NCBI RefSeq assembly: GCF_052068095.1
Contig: NZ_JBQHDG010000029.1
Location: forward strand, 71,440-135,439
DNA: 64,000 nt
Source: Phytohabitans sp052068095
GTDB taxonomy: Bacteria; Actinomycetota; Actinomycetes; Mycobacteriales; Micromonosporaceae
Direction of reading: 5' to 3'
Made by a program: the position numbers and the translations under genes. The notes under the pieces are model-generated. The model worked only from the letters and a program-made list of their open reading frames with translations, was not told the origin of the DNA and ran no database searches. Below, piece by piece: positions 53,675-62,599 of this stretch. Positions within the stretch are counted from its first letter, which is position 1, and the number at the start of each line of letters is the position of its first letter.

Positions 53675-56593
53675 TCAGTCCCCGATCAGCCGGTCATAGT
53701 CGTGCAGTGCCATCGCCACGTCGACCTGCGCCCAGAAGCGGTGGTAGTTGAACGTCGGAGCTTGACCACCTGCGAGGAACGCCTGCACCTTCGGCCAGTC
53801 CTGGTCGTCCTCGAGGAACGAGCGGATGCTGAGGAAGGTGCTGTTGGAGTTGATCGGGTCGCCGTTGGGCATGGTGCCGGTGAAGCCCGGCGGGATGTAC
53901 AGGCCCTGGCCGGTCGAGGCGTTGTAGGCGTCGTCGAACCGGTTGTAGTCGGCCTTGGTCTCCGGCACCGAGACGCCGCGGGCGTCCTTGCGGGCCAGCA
54001 CGGCGTCGAGCAGCGCCTTCGCCGTGGTCTGCGCCTGCGTGTTGGCCGCCTTGGCACCGTAGTAGATCAGCGTGCGGGCGTAGGCACCGGTCACACCCAC
54101 GTCCTGCGTGTGGTCCACGACGGACACCCGCAGGCCGCTGTTGTTGACCGAGGTGGTGCCGGCCTGCCAGTTGCCGCCGGGCTGGCCGGTCCAGCTCAGC
54201 GTCGACGGAATCTGGTAGTTGGTGCCGCTGACCGTCGTGTTGGCGATGGCCCACGCGACCCACTTGTCCAGCAGCGCCTTGGCACGCGCGTTGCCGGTCT
54301 CGTAGTAGTACTCCGCGACCCGCTCCATGGTCCACGCCTGGAAGCCGAACCACTGGTTCGACGGCGGGTCGTGGTAGACCGGCTTGACGTCGTACACCAT
54401 GCCGTAGAACGTCGGCGCGCCGGCCGGGCGGGCACTGTAGTTGCCGTTCCAGCTGTTGGTCGCGCCACCGGCGATGGCACCGTCAGCCGACTGGAGCCAG
54501 GTGTAGAAGTCGATCTGCCGGGTGAGGCTGGTCGCCCAGTCGGTCTGCGCCGTGGACGACCGCGGGGTCAGCTCCGGAGTGGTGGACAGCGCCCAGGCCG
54601 CGAACGGGTTCTGGTAGCCGCCGTGGTTGTGGCTGGAGCCGATCCGCCACGCCCAGTCGCTGCTGCCCTGCGGGCCACCCCACGCGGAGTACCAGGAAAG
54701 CAGGTAGGTCGCGCTGCTCTTGCCGGTGCCCGCGGTGCAGGACGGCGAGGCGCAGCCGGGGTTCTTGAAGTACTTGTCGTACATCGCGTACCGCAGGTAG
54801 TCACCCATCTGCGCGGCCTTGGTGATGGTGGCCGAGATGTCCGCCTGCTTGCCCTGCTCCTTGGCCCACTTCAGCGCCCAGTACGCCGCCTGGATGGCGC
54901 GCGCGTCGGCGTCGGGAGCGCTGGTGTAGCGCCACTGCCGGGTGTACGACGAGTCGCCGATGAAGATCGGCAGGTAGCCGCTGGGGCCACCGAAGTTGAA
55001 CGTCTCGCAGGACGGGTGCGGCACGGTCTCGAAGACCGACTCCTGCGGGCCGCGCTGGTAGGTGTTGATGTACGCCGGCTTGGTGGTGCGGTCGCCGCAC
55101 TTGCCGAAGCCGTACACGTTGTCCACGTCGAGCAGCCAGTGCATCACGTACATGCGGTTGTTGCCGTACGTCTGGGTGAGCTCGTTGTACAGCGGGTCCT
55201 GGCCGACCCGGACCGTGGAGTCCAGCTTGCCGCCGGTCCCCGGGTACTGGCTGGGCAGGTTCGCCTCGGGCGCGTAGTCGGCCGGGTCGTTCGGGTTGTA
55301 GCCACCCTGCGTCTCGGACGGGATGATGTAGGTCTCCATGACGCGCCAGGCGTTGTTGAACGGCGCCCAGTTCTCCGTCGCGCGGCCGTACATCGCCTCG
55401 AGCGACAGCCAGTAGCTGAACGCCTCGGACGTGGTCTCGTGACCGTGGTCGGGCGCCTCGACGATCAGCGTCTCCACCGAGTGGTACGGCACGCCCTCAG
55501 GGCTGAAGTACCCGTTCGCCGGAGCCTTGATCTTGTTGTACAGCTCGAGGAACTCCTCGGCGTACCGGCCCGGGTTGGTGGTGTTCTCGTCGTCCGTCAC
55601 GGTGACGGACGTCTCCGCGGGGGTGTGGTTCGCCGCGCTGGCCGTGATCGTCGCCGTGTCGTTGTTGGCGTCCGCGTCCTGCGCCGCGTTCACCGGAACG
55701 TTGACACCGTTCTGCCAGTTGGCCGGCGTGAGCGTCACGCTCGTCGCGCCGAGCGTCACGTCCGCGTCACCGGTCTTGCTGAGCGTGACCGGCACGTTGG
55801 CGGTGGGCGCCGCGCTGAGCTTCACGTTCAGCTGCGAGCTGCTGCCCTCGGCGATGCTGAGCGTGGCCGGCGTGACGACACTGGCCTGGCCGGTGCCGCG
55901 GACCGTGAAGGCCCGCTCGGCGGTGGCGGTCAGCGGCGTGGGCGTGGCGTTGTCGTACGCCCGGGCCTGCACCGTGTAGTCGCCGACCGGCAGGCCGGTC
56001 ATCACGTAGCTGTAGGGCGCCGCGGTGTCGGTGTTGACCAGCAGGCCGTTGCGGTAGAACTCGACCTTGCTGACCGCGCCGTCGTCGCTGGCGTCGGCGC
56101 TGACCGTGACGTCGGCCGGCGCGTTGAACGACGCGTTCGCCGCCGGGCTGGTGAGCGCGACGGTGGGCGCCTGGTTGACCGCGCCGCCGCAGGCGGTGCC
56201 GTTGATCGTGAACGCGGTCGGCTTCGCGTTGGTGCCCGAGTACGAGCCGTTGAAGCCGATCGAGATCGAGGCGCCGGTGGCCAGGTTGCCGTTCCACGGC
56301 ATGTTGGTGGCGGTGACGTTGGCGCCGGACTGCGTCCAGTTCGCCGACCAGCCCTGGGTGACGCGCTGGTTGCCGGGGAAGGCGAAGCCGAGGTTCCAGC
56401 TGGTCAGGGGGTCACCGATGTTTCGGATCGTCACGCTGGCGGTGAACCCGGTGCTCCAGTCGTTGGTCGTGTAGGTCACGTCGCACTGGGTGGCGGCGTA
56501 GGCCATCCCGACCGGCACGCTCACCATCCCTCCCGCGACCAATGCGCCGGCGGCGATCATCGCCACCCGACGTTTTCTTGCGGTGAGCTTCAT
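53675..56593 (-). CDS. Secreted cellulase: CBM2, Ig-like and Calx-beta-like modules, GH48 catalytic domain
   Basis: 972 residues from the ATG giving M-K-L-T-A-R-K-R-R. Signal peptide is about 1-33. A family-2 cellulose-binding module (about 34-133) has its paired Cys and conserved Trp (W-S-T-G-F, W-N-L-G-F). Next come a bacterial Ig-like domain (about 140-235) and a Calx-beta-like domain (240-330). The GH48 domain runs to the end, with H-G-H-E-T-T-S-E-A-F-S-Y-W carrying the acid catalyst Glu. GH48 enzymes are processive, reducing-end cellobiohydrolases. CebR/CelR-type sites lie upstream at 56839 and 57017, so induction by cello-oligosaccharides is likely. Partner of the divergent beta-glucosidase. 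Confidence 0.95.
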   Translation of the reverse strand: MKLTARKRRVAMIAAGALVAGGMVSVPVGMAYAATQCDVTYTTNDWSTGFTASVTIRNIGDPLTSWNLGFAFPGNQRVTQGWSANWTQSGANVTATNMPWNGNLATGASISIGFNGSYSGTNAKPTAFTINGTACGGAVNQAPTVALTSPAANASFNAPADVTVSADASDDGAVSKVEFYRNGLLVNTDTAAPYSYVMTGLPVGDYTVQARAYDNATPTPLTATAERAFTVRGTGQASVVTPATLSIAEGSSSQLNVKLSAAPTANVPVTLSKTGDADVTLGATSVTLTPANWQNGVNVPVNAAQDADANNDTATITASAANHTPAETSVTVTDDENTTNPGRYAEEFLELYNKIKAPANGYFSPEGVPYHSVETLIVEAPDHGHETTSEAFSYWLSLEAMYGRATENWAPFNNAWRVMETYIIPSETQGGYNPNDPADYAPEANLPSQYPGTGGKLDSTVRVGQDPLYNELTQTYGNNRMYVMHWLLDVDNVYGFGKCGDRTTKPAYINTYQRGPQESVFETVPHPSCETFNFGGPSGYLPIFIGDSSYTRQWRYTSAPDADARAIQAAYWALKWAKEQGKQADISATITKAAQMGDYLRYAMYDKYFKNPGCASPSCTAGTGKSSATYLLSWYSAWGGPQGSSDWAWRIGSSHNHGGYQNPFAAWALSTTPELTPRSSTAQTDWATSLTRQIDFYTWLQSADGAIAGGATNSWNGNYSARPAGAPTFYGMVYDVKPVYHDPPSNQWFGFQAWTMERVAEYYYETGNARAKALLDKWVAWAIANTTVSGTNYQIPSTLSWTGQPGGNWQAGTTSVNNSGLRVSVVDHTQDVGVTGAYARTLIYYGAKAANTQAQTTAKALLDAVLARKDARGVSVPETKADYNRFDDAYNASTGQGLYIPPGFTGTMPNGDPINSNSTFLSIRSFLEDDQDWPKVQAFLAGGQAPTFNYHRFWAQVDVAMALHDYDRLIGD

Positions 56594-56838
56594 CGTGGAG
56601 TGTCTCCTCGCGGACCAGGCCGAGCTAGCTCGGCTGGCGCCTTCTACGCGGTGGGGTAAGCGGCGCGCAGGGCGGAAGGCGCGTGTGGGGTCGTGGGGGC
56701 ATCCCGTCCCGGACCGGGTAGCGAGCATGGCGCTCGATCCGTTCACATTTGGGGCGCCGGTTTCCTCAGTCGGATGCCCTCGGCGGCCCGCGCTCGCGCG
56801 GTTGTGGCTCCCTCACGCGATGTTTCGACAGTCTTGCA

Positions 56839-56852
56839 TGGGAGCGCTCCCG
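56839..56852. promoter_or_regulatory. CebR/CelR-type operator upstream of GH48
   Basis: TGGGAGCGCTCCCG differs by one base from the CebR/CelR operator TGGGAGCGCTCCCA. It lies 246 bases upstream of the cellulase start. A second half-site-like TGGGAGCG with a poor right half is at 56860-56867. Confidence 0.8.
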
Positions 56853-57016
56853 CAGCAAGTGGGAGCGTTTTTGTCTTCGCTCCAGTGTGGTCAAACGGCC
56901 CCTGACCTGCCGATCTAGCGGCACCGCGGGGTTTCGCGAACGTTGGCCCGGTGTTTCGATCTTGTTTTGGGTCTTTCACAAAGCCGTAACGGGTACTACA
57001 GTTCAGCCAACGTCGA

Positions 57017-57030
57017 TGGGAGCGCTTCCA
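57017..57030. promoter_or_regulatory. CebR/CelR-type operator in the middle of the divergent region
   Basis: TGGGAGCGCTTCCA, one mismatch to the consensus palindrome. It is followed on the plus strand by a structured stretch that ends in a terminator-like hairpin, so it may control a separate transcript as well as GH48. Confidence 0.7.
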
Positions 57031-57060
57031 TTGATGTCGATGCAAGTAAGCGGGGGACAA

Positions 57061-57294
57061 CACTACAGGGGAAGCCGCCAGCACCATCGGCGGACCCACA
57101 ACCGCTCAGCCGCAGAGCTGGTGGCGGGCCAGCCCGGACTCCGCCACCAGCGTCTCACCCCCCGGTCGAGAGGAGGTGGAACCAGAGCCACTCGCGTGGC
57201 CCGGCTCCCGCGCGACATGCGCGACGAGGAGGGAAGATCCTCTCGCGCGTGTGTAACTGATGGTGGGGACGGGGGTTGCCCTCCCCGTCCCCAC
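57061..57294 (+). ncRNA. Candidate structured RNA between GH48 and GH1
   Basis: Several stems follow one another on the plus strand: CTGGTGGCGG (57118-57127) pairs perfectly with 57141-57150, GAGCC/GGCTC lies near 57190-57212, and CGCGCGA...TCGCGCG (about 57213-57249) encloses GAGGA...TCCTC. The stretch ends with the strong hairpin at 57263-57294. No convincing open reading frame with a ribosome site was found. It matches no riboswitch class that I could recognise. From 57300 to 57749 I see nothing further. Confidence 0.35.
57263..57294 (+). terminator. Terminator-like hairpin in the GH48-GH1 gap
   Basis: GTGGGGACGGGG (57263-57274) pairs perfectly with 57283-57294 around an 8-base loop. It does not follow any annotated gene, which suggests an unannotated plus-strand transcript ending here, or a barrier between the divergent promoters. 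Confidence 0.7.
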
Positions 57295-57749
57295 ACCCAC
57301 TCAGATAGAAGATAAACCCCACCGTCAAATGGGGTAATCGGTCGTCGGGTCAGGCGTACGGCGCCCGACCGGTCGACCTGCTCTAGTCAAGACTGCTTTC
57401 CAAGACGGCATCGGACCCAACGGACCCATGCTTCACCGCACCGCCGTCGCGCACCACTCCGACGCCGTCCGCCGACCTCATCGGCCGGTCAGCGCGGACC
57501 GGCTCCGCCGACCGCCTGTGCTACACCTTCTTGCCCGCCTCCGCCCGACACGCTCGGCACCGACACGCCAGCGGGAGGCCGACACGCGCTGCATGCATCC
57601 GACGACGGTCCGCGTGCACGGACCTGGTCGGAACGGCCTTCCCGAACCTGAGCGGGCGGGCGCGGCTCCGGCCGGGTGATGTGGACGATCCTTCGACCGC
57701 ATCGCCACCCGATCACCCCATTTCCATCCGCCACGATCCGGGTTAGCCT

Positions 57750-57763
57750 TGGGAGCGCTCCCA
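57750..57763. promoter_or_regulatory. CebR/CelR operator of the beta-glucosidase gene
   Basis: A perfect TGGGAGCGCTCCCA palindrome 38 bases before the GH1 start. In Streptomyces CebR and Thermobifida CelR, LacI-family repressors bind this sequence and are released by cellobiose or related sugars. Confidence 0.9.
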
Positions 57764-57801
57764 GACCAAGGGGGATGGGCCACCACCGAGGAGACCCGAA
57801 C

Positions 57802-59241
57802 ATGTCCGTACCGACCGAGACCACCGCTGGCGCTACCCCGACCGCAGATTCGGCCAGATCGGCCCTGCTCCGCGGCGTCGAGCCCGACGATCTGTCCCGG
57901 GACCCAGCGGTCGACGCTCCGCTCGGCCTGGCGTTCCCGGACGGCTTCGGATGGGGGGCCGCGACATCGGCGTACCAGATCGAAGGGGCGGCGAAGGACG
58001 ACGGCCGCGGTGAGTCGGTGTGGGACACGTACAGCCACACGCCGGGCCGCACCAAAAACGGCGACACCGGCGACGTCGCGGTCGACCACTACCACCGCTA
58101 CCCCGAAGACCTCGACCTGATGAAGGGGTTGGGGCTGCGGTCGTACCGGTTCTCCATCTCGTGGTCGCGGGTCCAGGCCGACGGCACCGGCGAGCCCAAC
58201 CAGCGCGGCCTCGACTTCTACCGCCGCATCGTCGACGGTCTGCTGGATCGGGGCATCGAGCCGATGGCCACGCTCTACCACTGGGACACGCCGCAGGCGC
58301 TCCAGGACCGCGGCGGCTGGGAGTCGCGCGACACCGCGTACCGGTTCGCCGAGTACGCCGAGCACGTGTTCGCCGCCCTCGGCGACTCCGTGCCGGTGTG
58401 GCTGACCATCAACGAGCCCAAGACCGTCGTGCAAAACGGGTACATCACCGGTCACCACGCGCCGGGCAAGCGCGACGAGCCGCTGGCCTACCAGGTCGCC
58501 CACCACCTCCAGCTCGGCCACGGCCTGGCCGTGCAGGCGCTGCGCGCCAGCGGCAGCAAGTCGCGGATCGGCCCGGCGTTCAACCTGCACCCCTGCTACC
58601 CGGCCGACGACTCGGCCGCCGCGGCCGCCGCCACGCGCCTGTTCGACGGGTACGAAAACCGCCTCTACCTCGACTCCGCGCTGCGCGGCCACTACCCCGA
58701 GGACGTGCTGGCCGACCAGGGGCCGGACAGCCCGCTCGTGCGCTCGATCCGCGACGGCGACCTGGCCATCATCGCCCAGCCGGTCGACCTGCTCGCCGTG
58801 CAGTACTACACGCCCATCTACGTCACCGCCGACGGCGGCACCGAGCAGCGGCACGCGACGACCGAGGCATTCTGGCAGCAGATCTACCCCGACGGCATGT
58901 ACGACATCCTGACCCGGGTCACCCGCGACTACGGCCCGCTGCCGATCACCGTCACCGAAAACGGCCTGCCCTGCCCCGACGTGCTCGGCCCCGAAGACGA
59001 CATCGACGACGTGGAGCGGGTCGCCTTCCTGCGCGACCACTTCGCCGCCGCGCACCGGGCGATCACCGACGGCGTGCCGCTGGAGAGCTACCACGTGTGG
59101 TCGCTGCTGGACAACTTCGAGTGGGACCAGGGCTACGACGAGCGGTGGGGCCTGGTCTACGTCGACTACGCCACCCAGCGGCGCATCCTCAAGCGCAGCG
59201 CCCTCTGGTACAAGCGGGTCATCGCCGACAATACTGTTTGA
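57802..59241 (+). CDS. GH1 family beta-glucosidase
   Basis: 479 residues from the ATG after GAGGAG. A leader of about 40 residues precedes the barrel start F-P-D-G-F-G-W-G-A-A-T-S-A-Y-Q-I. The acid/base is Glu205 (L-T-I-N-E-P-K) and the nucleophile Glu386 (V-T-E-N-G-L). No signal peptide, so it is intracellular and hydrolyses imported cellobiose to glucose, like BglC. A perfect CebR-type operator lies at the promoter. It completes the pathway begun by the divergent GH48 cellulase; no cebEFG transporter is present in this window. Confidence 0.95.
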   Translation: MSVPTETTAGATPTADSARSALLRGVEPDDLSRDPAVDAPLGLAFPDGFGWGAATSAYQIEGAAKDDGRGESVWDTYSHTPGRTKNGDTGDVAVDHYHRYPEDLDLMKGLGLRSYRFSISWSRVQADGTGEPNQRGLDFYRRIVDGLLDRGIEPMATLYHWDTPQALQDRGGWESRDTAYRFAEYAEHVFAALGDSVPVWLTINEPKTVVQNGYITGHHAPGKRDEPLAYQVAHHLQLGHGLAVQALRASGSKSRIGPAFNLHPCYPADDSAAAAAATRLFDGYENRLYLDSALRGHYPEDVLADQGPDSPLVRSIRDGDLAIIAQPVDLLAVQYYTPIYVTADGGTEQRHATTEAFWQQIYPDGMYDILTRVTRDYGPLPITVTENGLPCPDVLGPEDDIDDVERVAFLRDHFAAAHRAITDGVPLESYHVWSLLDNFEWDQGYDERWGLVYVDYATQRRILKRSALWYKRVIADNTV

Positions 59242-59243
59242 TC

Positions 59244-60218
59244 ATGAGAGACAGCGTCACCAAGAGGCGGGTCAGCGAAAGCGAGCTGGCCCGCCTGGTG
59301 TCATATGCCTTCGGCCCCACGGCGCGGGCGACCGCGTGGCGCGAGTTCGAGGGCGGCACCTACAACGCGGCATACGCGGTGACCCTCGACGACGGCCGCG
59401 AGCTTGTGCTCAAGGTGGCCCCGCCGCCCCACCTCAAGCTGCTCACGCACGAGGTCGACCTGATGCGCACCGAGGTCGACTTCTACCGGCGGGCGGCCGC
59501 GGTCGGCGTGCCGGTGCCCGAGGTGGTCTACGCCGGCTTCGAGCGCGACCTGCTCGGCACCGACTTCGTCTTCCTCAGCCTGGTGCCCGGCACCGACCTG
59601 CACTCCCTTGTGGACGGCCTGCCACCGGCCGAGGTCGCCGCGGTGCGCGGCCAGGTCGCCGGGCTCACCGCCCGTCTACACACCATCACCGGCAGCGGGT
59701 ACGGGTACCCGCTGCGCGACAGCCGCACCTGGCAGTCGACCTGGCGGGGCGCCTTCGGCGCGATGGTCGACGATCTGATGGCCGACGCGGCGCGCCTCGA
59801 CAAGCCGCTGCCCGCGCCACCGGAGCGGATCGGCGGCCTGCTGCGGCGGCACGCCGACGTGCTCGACGAGGTGACCCGGCCGGCGTTGGTCCACTTCGAC
59901 CTGTGGGACGGCAACGTCTTCGTCCAGCGCGACCCCGACGGCTGGCGGGTCACCGGCCTCATCGACGGCGAGCGGGCCCTCTGGGGCGACCCGATCGCCG
60001 AGCTCGTCTCGCTGGCGCTGCTGCGCGAGCCGGAGCCGGAGCTTCTGGCCGGCATCGAGCTGACCGCGGGCGCCCGGCGGCGGCTCGACATGTACCGCAC
60101 CTACCTCTACGTCATCATGGCGATCGAGGGAGCCACCCGCGGCTGGTACGACGCGGAGCGGGTGAAGTTCGAGACCTGGCTAGCGGAACGTATCGACGCA
60201 CAGTTGGCGTTGCTCTGA
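59244..60218 (+). CDS. Aminoglycoside phosphotransferase (APH) family kinase
   Basis: 324 residues, starting two bases after the GH1 stop, so probably co-transcribed. The APH fold is visible: E-G-G-T-Y-N-A-A-Y-A-V, L-V-L-K-V-A, the catalytic loop H-F-D-L-W-D-G-N-V-F, and L-I-D-G-E-R as the metal-binding motif. The substrate may be a sugar or another small molecule; linkage to beta-glucosidase hints at a sugar kinase role, by inference. Confidence 0.85.
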   Translation: MRDSVTKRRVSESELARLVSYAFGPTARATAWREFEGGTYNAAYAVTLDDGRELVLKVAPPPHLKLLTHEVDLMRTEVDFYRRAAAVGVPVPEVVYAGFERDLLGTDFVFLSLVPGTDLHSLVDGLPPAEVAAVRGQVAGLTARLHTITGSGYGYPLRDSRTWQSTWRGAFGAMVDDLMADAARLDKPLPAPPERIGGLLRRHADVLDEVTRPALVHFDLWDGNVFVQRDPDGWRVTGLIDGERALWGDPIAELVSLALLREPEPELLAGIELTAGARRRLDMYRTYLYVIMAIEGATRGWYDAERVKFETWLAERIDAQLALL

Positions 60219-60239
60219 GGATCGACCACACTGGTCGGC

Positions 60240-61724
60240 ATGACATTCGCCCCCGGGCTGCTCCTGCACGACCGGTACGCCGTCGTCGAACAGATCGGCG
60301 TCGGCGGGATGTCCGAGGTCTGGCTGGCCGTTGACCAGGTGCTCGACCGCCCGGTAGCGGTCAAGGCGCTGACCGCCACCTTCGACGACGAGCCCGATCT
60401 GTTCGCGGCGACGTGGCGCGAGGCCAGGGCGACGGCGAAGCTCACGCACCCCCACGTCACCCAGGTTTACGACTACGGAGAGCAACGGCTTGGCGACGGC
60501 TCGGTGGTGCCATACCTCGTGATGGAGCTGCTCGACGGCCGCAACCTCGCCGACCGGCTGACCACCGGCCCGCTCCCCTGGCCCGAGGCGGTCCGCACCG
60601 CCGCGCAGGTGGCCAGCGGCCTCGCCGCCGCCCACCGGATGGGCGTCGTGCACCGCGACGTCAAGCCCGGCAACGTGATGCTCACCGCCACCGGCGCCAA
60701 GGTGCTCGATTTCGGCATCGCCGCGCTGGCCGGTTCCCGCCCCGAGGGCGACGGCGGTTGGCTGGTGGGCACCCCGGCGTACGCGGCGCCCGAGCGGCTC
60801 GACGCGGGCCCGCCCGACCCGGCCGACGACGTGTACGCGCTGGGCGCGCTGCTCTACGAGGCACTCGCCGGCCGCCCGCCGCTGCCGGTGGCCACCTGGG
60901 ACGAGGCGGAGGAGGCACACCGCCGTTCGCCGTCGGTGCCCCCGCCCTCGGTGCCCGGTCTGCCGTCCGCGGTGGCCGCGCTGGTGCTGGCCTGCCTGTC
61001 CCGCGATCCCGACCGCCGCCCCCGCGCGCAGGAGGTCGCCGACGCGCTGGAGGCGGCCATCCCGCCGGAGCGCAAGGCCCCGGCGGCCGGCCCGGCGGAC
61101 GCCCGCCGCCCCGTGGACCGCCGCATGGGCGACGCCCGCCGGCCGGGTCCGCGCTACGCCCGCGGGGTCGCCGCCGCGGCGCCCATGCCGGCCGCACCAC
61201 CGGCCGGCCCGCGCACGGCCGTAGGGCGCCCGCTGCCACCCGCTCCCCGCGGCGGTGGCCCGGGCGCACGGGTCGAGCGGCGGCGGCGAGGCCTCCGGCC
61301 CACGCTCATGATCATGACCGGCCTGCTGCTGGCCGGCGGCCTGACCGCGGCGGCGATCGCCTCGTTCGCGCCGACCGACAACCCCGGCGCGGCCGGCCGC
61401 CCACCCGGCGGCGAGTCGGTACGCACCACTCCCCCGCGCACCACCGCGCCGGCCACACCTTCCCCCGCCGACCTCGTCGCCCAGGTCGACCAGACGCTGG
61501 AAAGCGCGATCGCGGCCGGCCGCATCGACGACGACGCGGCCGACGACCTGCGCGACGGCGTCGACGACCTGCGGCAGAGCCTCGAAGGCGGCGACCCCGA
61601 CGAGCTCCGCGACTCGGCGGCCGACCTGCTGGAGCAGATCAACGACTTCAACGAGGGGTCGGTCGCGCAGGAGGCCCGCTTCGACCTGACGCTCGCGCTC
61701 GACCCGTTGCTGCGCAACAGCTGA
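60240..61724 (+). CDS. Transmembrane Ser/Thr protein kinase (PknB-like)
   Basis: 494 residues. Kinase domain is residues 10-270: G-V-G-G-M-S-E-V-W (P-loop), V-A-V-K-A-L (Lys), H-R-D-V-K-P-G-N (catalytic loop), L-D-F-G-I-A (metal) and G-T-P-A-Y-A-A-P-E. A Pro/Arg-rich juxtamembrane part precedes one membrane helix at about 354-376. The extracellular end (about 410-490) is a short acidic helical bundle with D-D-D-A-A-D-D-L-R rather than PASTA repeats, so the ligand differs from PknB. Confidence 0.93.
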   Translation: MTFAPGLLLHDRYAVVEQIGVGGMSEVWLAVDQVLDRPVAVKALTATFDDEPDLFAATWREARATAKLTHPHVTQVYDYGEQRLGDGSVVPYLVMELLDGRNLADRLTTGPLPWPEAVRTAAQVASGLAAAHRMGVVHRDVKPGNVMLTATGAKVLDFGIAALAGSRPEGDGGWLVGTPAYAAPERLDAGPPDPADDVYALGALLYEALAGRPPLPVATWDEAEEAHRRSPSVPPPSVPGLPSAVAALVLACLSRDPDRRPRAQEVADALEAAIPPERKAPAAGPADARRPVDRRMGDARRPGPRYARGVAAAAPMPAAPPAGPRTAVGRPLPPAPRGGGPGARVERRRRGLRPTLMIMTGLLLAGGLTAAAIASFAPTDNPGAAGRPPGGESVRTTPPRTTAPATPSPADLVAQVDQTLESAIAAGRIDDDAADDLRDGVDDLRQSLEGGDPDELRDSAADLLEQINDFNEGSVAQEARFDLTLALDPLLRNS

Positions 61725-61764
61725 GCCCCCGTCCGCGGGCGTCGATCCGATAGCGTGTGGCGCT

Positions 61765-62103
61765 GTGGGATCGGGCGATGTGGTCACGGCCGTGCTGGCG
61801 GCCGTGGCCGGCGTGGCAAACCTGGCGCTCGCCGCCAAGCTGGTCGTCGCCAGCCGCGGCGGGGCGATGCCCCGGATCTTCGGCCGCCCGCAGCCCCTCC
61901 CCCGCCTGCGGGCCGTCATGCACGCCTGCCTGGGGCTGGGGATAGGCGTCGGCTGGTTCGCCAAAGACATCTTCGCGCCCAGTTCCACCGGCGACACCGT
62001 GGTGTTCAACGCGGTGCGGGTCCTGCTCGCGCTCGGCATCGTCACGGCCCTGCTGACCGCCTTCCGGTACGCCCGCGACCCCCGTGCGAAGGCCGCCCGC
62101 TAG
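61765..62103 (+). CDS. Small membrane protein, unknown function
   Basis: 112 residues, GTG start. About three hydrophobic helices (V-V-T-A-V-L-A-A-V-A-G-V, A-C-L-G-L-G-I-G-V-G-W-F, V-R-V-L-L-A-L-G-I-V). No family recognised. The stop TAG lies in a CTAG bordering a 61-bp element. Confidence 0.65.
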   Translation: MGSGDVVTAVLAAVAGVANLALAAKLVVASRGGAMPRIFGRPQPLPRLRAVMHACLGLGIGVGWFAKDIFAPSSTGDTVVFNAVRVLLALGIVTALLTAFRYARDPRAKAAR

Positions 62104-62164
62104 CGCGGTGGCCACAAACGTTTGGCCGGCTTTCGCCGGCCCGGGTAAGGGTTTGGGCACCGCA
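62104..62164. repeat. Second copy of the 61-bp palindromic mini-element
   Basis: 61 bases between CTAG 62100-62103 and CTAG 62165-62168. The ends are CGCGGTGGCCACAAA and TTTGGGCACCGCA. It aligns over its full length with the reverse complement of 38448-38508. The right CTAG is shared with the larger repeat block that follows. Confidence 0.85.
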
Positions 62165-62168
62165 CTAG

Positions 62169-62541
62169 AGACCTTTCGGGATCAGGGTGACGCCGTCGTG
62201 GTGTGCCTCAAGCTTGGGTTGCCCGGGTCCGTGTCAGCGGCGGACCGCTGCTCCCGCCGGAGTACGCGCGGGTCGGCGGCGAGCTGGCGCTCGCCGAGAT
62301 CCCCGACCCGCGCTGCCAGGTCCGCGCCCCAAGCCCTCTGGGCTGGACCCTTGTCGGAGGGGTGCCGGGCATTTCAGCCGTCCGCTGACCCGACGCCCCT
62401 GACGCAGCGTCACCAGCCCGGGGGTCGGAACTTCGAGATCTAGGATTGTGGACATTCCTTGACCCTGGAGGGTGACCGGGACCGGGCAAATTCGACCTTG
62501 AGGAGCACCACCAACGGTCTCACCCTGACCCAGAAAGCTCT
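62169..62541. repeat. Pair of CTAG-bounded blocks with long terminal inverted repeats
   Basis: 62169-62439 lies between CTAG 62165-62168 and CTAG 62440-62443 and has the left (AGACCTTTCGGG) and right (CTTCGAGAT) ends of the block at 41297. 62444-62541 extends to CTAG 62542-62545, and its complement starts AGAGCTTTCTGGG. The outer ends of the pair therefore form inverted repeats of about 40 bases (TCAGGGTGA and GTGGTG shared). Just outside, TGCGATGGCC (62546-62555) resembles an end of the 61-bp element, suggesting nested insertion. Confidence 0.75.
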
Positions 62542-62599
62542 CTAGTGCGATGGCCTGCCGCAAAGGGCCTGGACAGTCCTTAAACTACATAGGTAGACT

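Noticed and set aside
57061..57294. ydaO (c-di-AMP), cobalamin or c-di-GMP riboswitch
   Set aside because: Short matches such as GCGGGGGAC and GGGGAAGCC are present, but the order and the conserved cores of these classes are not; the region also does not lead directly into a gene.
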